The notes under the pieces are model-generated. The model did not search any database. It was not told where the DNA came from and saw nothing but the letters and a program-made list of their open reading frames with translations. A stretch of 64,000 bases of DNA, taken from the NCBI RefSeq assembly GCF_016735675.1, contig NZ_JAERSG010000001.1, positions 930,001-994,000 of the forward strand. The letters run 5' to 3'. This document shows, piece after piece, positions 61,219 to 64,000 of the stretch. Position 1 is the first letter of the stretch; each line of letters opens with the position of its first letter. Both the position numbers and the translations under genes were made by a program. This stretch comes from Nocardioides baculatus (GTDB lineage Bacteria > Actinomycetota > Actinomycetes > Propionibacteriales > Nocardioidaceae).

Positions 61219-62561
61219 GCAGGCAGCCTCTCGATCAGCAGCTGGTACCAGCGGGCACCGTCGACGAGGTCGGCCACGCCGATGTGCTCGTCGTAGGAGT
61301 GGATCGCCTGGCGCTGGGCCTTGGTCATCCGGAAGGGCGCGAAGCGGTAGACGTGCTCGCTGATCGCGGTGAAGTGGCGCGAGTCGGTGGCGGCCATCAT
61401 CACGTAGGGCGTCGCGACCGCCTCGGGGAAGACCTCGGCGATGCACTCCTCGAGCAGCTCGAAGGCCTCGTCCATCGGGGAGATCGGTGACGGCTCGCCG
61501 GACTCGATGACGTCGATCCGGATCGAGTCGTCCTTGATCGCGGCCCGGACGTGCTCCACGACGCCGGCCACGGTGTCGCCCACCATCAAGCGGATGTTGA
61601 GGCCGGCCTTGGCGGTCGAGGCGATCACGTTGAGCGCGGGCGATCCGCTGAGCGTCGTCGTGGCGACCGTCGTACGCGTCATGGCAGCCGCCTCCGGGCC
61701 GGCGGCGAGGAGGGCGCGGGTGACGGCCGGCGCGATCCTGTCGGCGCGACCCAGCAGCGGCCGCAGGGGGAGCGGCACGTGGGGCGCGAGGCGGCGCATC
61801 AGCTCGAGCGTCGGGGCGGGAGCCGATGCCGGGAAGGGTGACTTCTCGATCCGCAGGATGGCGCGGGCGATCCGGGCGGTCGGGCCGTTCCTCGCGGGCG
61901 TCGAGGCGTGGCCTCCGCGACCCTTGGCGACGAGCTCGAGCGAGGTGGTGCCCTTCTCGGTGACGCCGATGACGCCGAGTGGCGGCTTCACGCCGGGGAA
62001 CGCCTCGCCTGCGATCGCGCCGCCCTCGTCGACGACGAGCCAGGGCGTGACACCACGCTCGCGGAGCACCTCCACCGCCTCGACGGCGGCCGTGCCGCTG
62101 ACCTCCTCGTCGCAGCCGAAGGACAGCCAGACGTCCTGCGCGGGCACGTGCCCGGCCTCGAGCAGCGACTCGACGGCCTCGCAGATCCCGACCACGCAGC
62201 CCTTGTCGTCGAGGGTGCCGCGGCCCCAGATCGCCGGTCCGGTGGGGGACCCGTGGATCTCGCCGCCGAACGGGTCGTGCTGCCACGGTGCGTCCGCGTC
62301 GACGGGGACTACGTCGAGGTGGGCCATCAGCACGACCGGTCGGTCGGCGCTGGCGCCGGGCCAGTTGAAGAGGAGCCCGTGCGTGCCGACGATGGTGAGC
62401 GTCAGCCGCTCGTGCAGGAGCGGGAACTGGGTCTTCAGCTCGGCGAGCAGCCGGTCGAACGCCTCCGGGTCGACGCGGCTGGGGTCGCGGTCGGAGACGG
62501 TCGGGATGCGGACGAGGGCCTGCAGGGCCGTCACCACGCGCGTCTCGACGGGCACGGTCAT
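61215..62561 (-). CDS. M20-family metallopeptidase/amidohydrolase
   Basis: 448 residues. Metal-binding MAHLDVVP (His, Asp), GRGTLDDKG (bridging Asp), the catalytic Glu in GCDEEVSG, and the dimerisation insert with GGHAS. Closest to carboxypeptidase S/PM20D1-like enzymes that split N-acyl amino acids. TACGGT is six bases before the ATG, and that ATG also overlaps the nitroreductase stop (ATGA), so it may be both co-transcribed and independently expressed. Confidence 0.92.
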   Translation of the reverse strand: MTVPVETRVVTALQALVRIPTVSDRDPSRVDPEAFDRLLAELKTQFPLLHERLTLTIVGTHGLLFNWPGASADRPVVLMAHLDVVPVDADAPWQHDPFGGEIHGSPTGPAIWGRGTLDDKGCVVGICEAVESLLEAGHVPAQDVWLSFGCDEEVSGTAAVEAVEVLRERGVTPWLVVDEGGAIAGEAFPGVKPPLGVIGVTEKGTTSLELVAKGRGGHASTPARNGPTARIARAILRIEKSPFPASAPAPTLELMRRLAPHVPLPLRPLLGRADRIAPAVTRALLAAGPEAAAMTRTTVATTTLSGSPALNVIASTAKAGLNIRLMVGDTVAGVVEHVRAAIKDDSIRIDVIESGEPSPISPMDEAFELLEECIAEVFPEAVATPYVMMAATDSRHFTAISEHVYRFAPFRMTKAQRQAIHSYDEHIGVADLVDGARWYQLLIERLPA

Positions 62562-63184
62562 GGGCTGACCGTAGTGCCCCACTGGCCGCGGTGGACGACA
62601 TTGGTACGCCGTTCGCGCCGGGCCGCCGACCCCTGCGAGCCCGTGTCCTCGTCCCGGTGGCCGACCGTGATCGCGCCGACCGGCGTGTGGTCGGCGGGGA
62701 TGCTGAACGCCGAGCGGAGGTCGTCGACGTACTCGCCGGGCACGCCGAAGAAGCACGCACCGAGTCCTTCGTCGACGGCCGTCTGGAGGATCAGCAGCGA
62801 GGCCATCCCGGCGTCGACGTACCAGTAGGGAACCGGCCAGCGGTCCTCGCTGCGGTCGGTCCAGCCCTTGTCGGGCTCGGCGTAGCGGTCGAGGTAGGCA
62901 TCCTTGGACGCGAGCGGCACGATCACGACCGGCGCCGTGCGCATGCCGTCGAGCCAGGTGTTGGGCCGGGCGTGGGCGCCGGTCGACCGCGCGCCCGTCG
63001 CCCACCAGAAGAGGTCGACGTCGGTCGGGGTGTCGAGCACGAGGAACGCCCAGCCCTGGCTGAAGCCGGCGTTGGGCGCCCGCTGCGCGTGCTCGAGCAT
63101 CCGGTCGACCGCGGCAGGGTCCACCGGCTTCGACGAGTAGCGACGGATCATCCGCCGGCGGCGCACGACGTCACGGAACTCCAT
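62558..63184 (-). CDS. Nitroreductase-family flavoprotein
   Basis: 208 residues. FMN-binding landmarks RRMIRRYSSKPVDP at the start, a NAG in APNAGFSQGWAFLVL and GLGACFFGVP. Reduces nitro- or other electron-poor compounds with NAD(P)H; some relatives act in cofactor F420-linked or dehalogenation chemistry. First gene of the operon; a typical promoter is not obvious. Confidence 0.9.
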   Translation of the reverse strand: MEFRDVVRRRRMIRRYSSKPVDPAAVDRMLEHAQRAPNAGFSQGWAFLVLDTPTDVDLFWWATGARSTGAHARPNTWLDGMRTAPVVIVPLASKDAYLDRYAEPDKGWTDRSEDRWPVPYWYVDAGMASLLILQTAVDEGLGACFFGVPGEYVDDLRSAFSIPADHTPVGAITVGHRDEDTGSQGSAARRERRTNVVHRGQWGTTVSP

Positions 63185-63234
63185 GGCTCCATCATCGCGG
63201 AGCAGGAGGTGGTGGAAGTTCAAGATCCATCGGT

Positions 63235-63276
63235 GGTTGAGGTGCGAGACGGAGCGGGTCTCGCCACCGCGTCTCA
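63235..63276. repeat. Diverged copy of the GGTYGAGG dispersed repeat
   Basis: GGTTGAGGTGCGAGAC, then a GCGAGAC/GTCTCGC stem (63244-63264). Same opening as the element at 6590-6624. It lies between the divergent nitroreductase and M20 amidase genes; no gene is seen in 63185-63340. Confidence 0.4.
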
Positions 63277-63340
63277 TATCCGAGACGAGTTGCCGACGTG
63301 GCGCGTTGACCGGGGTCGGTGATGCCGGTGGACTGCTCGC

Positions 63341-64000
63341 ATGCCCGCCAGCCGAGACTTCGAGGAGATGTGGCGCGACCTCGCACCGGTCGGCCGGTCC
63401 GCCTCCTCCGGCGGCTACTACCGCCAGCCCTGGGCGTCCGCCGAGACCGAGCTGCGGGCGTGGTTCGTCGAGCAGTGCGCGGCGCGCGGGCTCACCGTCG
63501 AGACCGACGGCATCGGCAACCAGGTCGCCTGGTGGGGTGACGGCGAGGGGCCGGGCGTCCTCACCGGCTCGCACCTCGACTCCGTCCTCGACGGCGGTGC
63601 GTACGACGGCCCGCTGGGCGTCGTGTCCGCCCTGGCGGCGCTCGACGCCCTGCGCGACCGGGGCGTCACGCCGGCGCGCCCGATCGGGATCGGCGTCTTC
63701 GTGGAGGAGGAGGGCTCACGGTTCGGCCGGGCCTGCCTCGGCTCACGGCTGGTGACCGGCGCGACCACGTGGGACCAGGCGAAGGAGCTGACCGACCGCG
63801 ACGGCGTCTTCCTCGCCGACGCGATCGCCGGCGCCGGGCTGGACCCGTCGGCGGGGCTGCTCTCGCTGGATCGCGTGGGCACCTTCGTGGAGCTCCACGT
63901 CGAGCAGGGCCGCGACCTCGTGGACCGCGACGTCGCCGTCGGGCTGGCGAGCGAGATCTGGCCGCACGGGCGCTGGCGCTTCGACTTCGCGGGCCAGGCC
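63341..64000 (+). CDS. M20-family amidase, allantoate amidohydrolase/N-carbamoylase-like (3' truncated)
   Basis: 220 codons visible before the window ends. GSHLDSVLDGGAYDGPLGVV carries the metal-binding His and Asp, VFVEEEGSRFGRACLGSR the Glu pair, and ELHVEQG another ligand; this pattern is characteristic of allantoate amidohydrolases and N-carbamoyl-L-amino-acid hydrolases. Such genes sit in some actinobacterial hut clusters (cutting formyl- or carbamoyl-glutamate); hutH-hutU lies 10 kb upstream on the same strand. ATG at 63341 has no clear Shine-Dalgarno. Confidence 0.88.
   Translation, partial: MPASRDFEEMWRDLAPVGRSASSGGYYRQPWASAETELRAWFVEQCAARGLTVETDGIGNQVAWWGDGEGPGVLTGSHLDSVLDGGAYDGPLGVVSALAALDALRDRGVTPARPIGIGVFVEEEGSRFGRACLGSRLVTGATTWDQAKELTDRDGVFLADAIAGAGLDPSAGLLSLDRVGTFVELHVEQGRDLVDRDVAVGLASEIWPHGRWRFDFAGQA

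Overview
The window looks like a chromosomal segment of a high-GC actinobacterium, most likely Nocardioides or a close relative. This is an inference from about 70% GC, frequent GTG starts, many ATGA/GTGA gene overlaps, promoters placed so that transcripts would begin at the start codon, actinobacterial families (SARP/AfsR regulator, mycothiol-dependent isomerase family, EtfD-type Fe-S reductase, DcdB-type deaminase, class E sortase) and secreted proteins ending in a lysine-rich Ig-like module typical of Nocardioidaceae. No rRNA, plasmid, phage or insertion-sequence genes are visible.

Layout. 1-1.7 kb: end of a ferredoxin reductase and its acyl-lipid desaturase partner. 1.8-11.3 kb: two large secreted multi-module proteins, a third secreted protein and small membrane proteins, with a truncated dehydrogenase at a dispersed repeat. 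11.3-14.6 kb: ABC exporter plus two-component system in one overlapping operon, bounded by a cluster of 16-bp repeats. 14.8-18.4 kb: acyl-CoA dehydrogenase with its own operator, then a TauE-type exporter and an Rrf2 regulator sharing an upstream box. 18.5-24.5 kb: ECF sigma factor with a membrane partner, and a giant SARP-STAND regulator. 24.6-28.5 kb: secreted serine protease, lipoprotein, C39-like protease and tRNA-Gly(CCC), which is followed by tandem copies of its own 3' half. 28.5-35 kb: SGNH hydrolase, dCTP deaminase and a complete siderophore-iron uptake operon behind an iron box. 35.1-36.8 kb: microprotein, DUF4097 protein and a ribbon-helix-helix regulator with a helically phased operator array. 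36.9-40.6 kb: EtfD-like reductase with a 500-residue repetitive tail invaded by a palindromic element. 40.7-44.8 kb: WXG100-type proteins, a polymorphic-toxin-like protein and two proteins that share a possible immunity domain. 44.8-52.8 kb: secreted metallo-amidohydrolase-like protein, sortase, IclR regulator and hutH-hutU. 52.8-64 kb: DinB-like protein, M48 protease, transporters, two CoA-ester lyases, small envelope proteins, a nitroreductase-M20-MFS operon and the start of an M20 amidase.

Functional threads. Lipid metabolism: desaturase, acyl-CoA dehydrogenase, EtfD (which would pass electrons from acyl-CoA dehydrogenases and ETF to menaquinone), and the lyases. Nutrient acquisition: siderophore uptake, histidine degradation, possible sulfite export. 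Envelope and competition: modular secreted proteins, proteases, sortase and the WXG100 toxin locus.

The best candidates for undescribed biology are the WXG100 toxin island with its duplicated small domain, the phased operator array upstream of the ribbon-helix-helix gene, the tRNA-fragment array and the coding palindromes in the EtfD tail. All functional statements rest on reading the sequence; no database search was possible.
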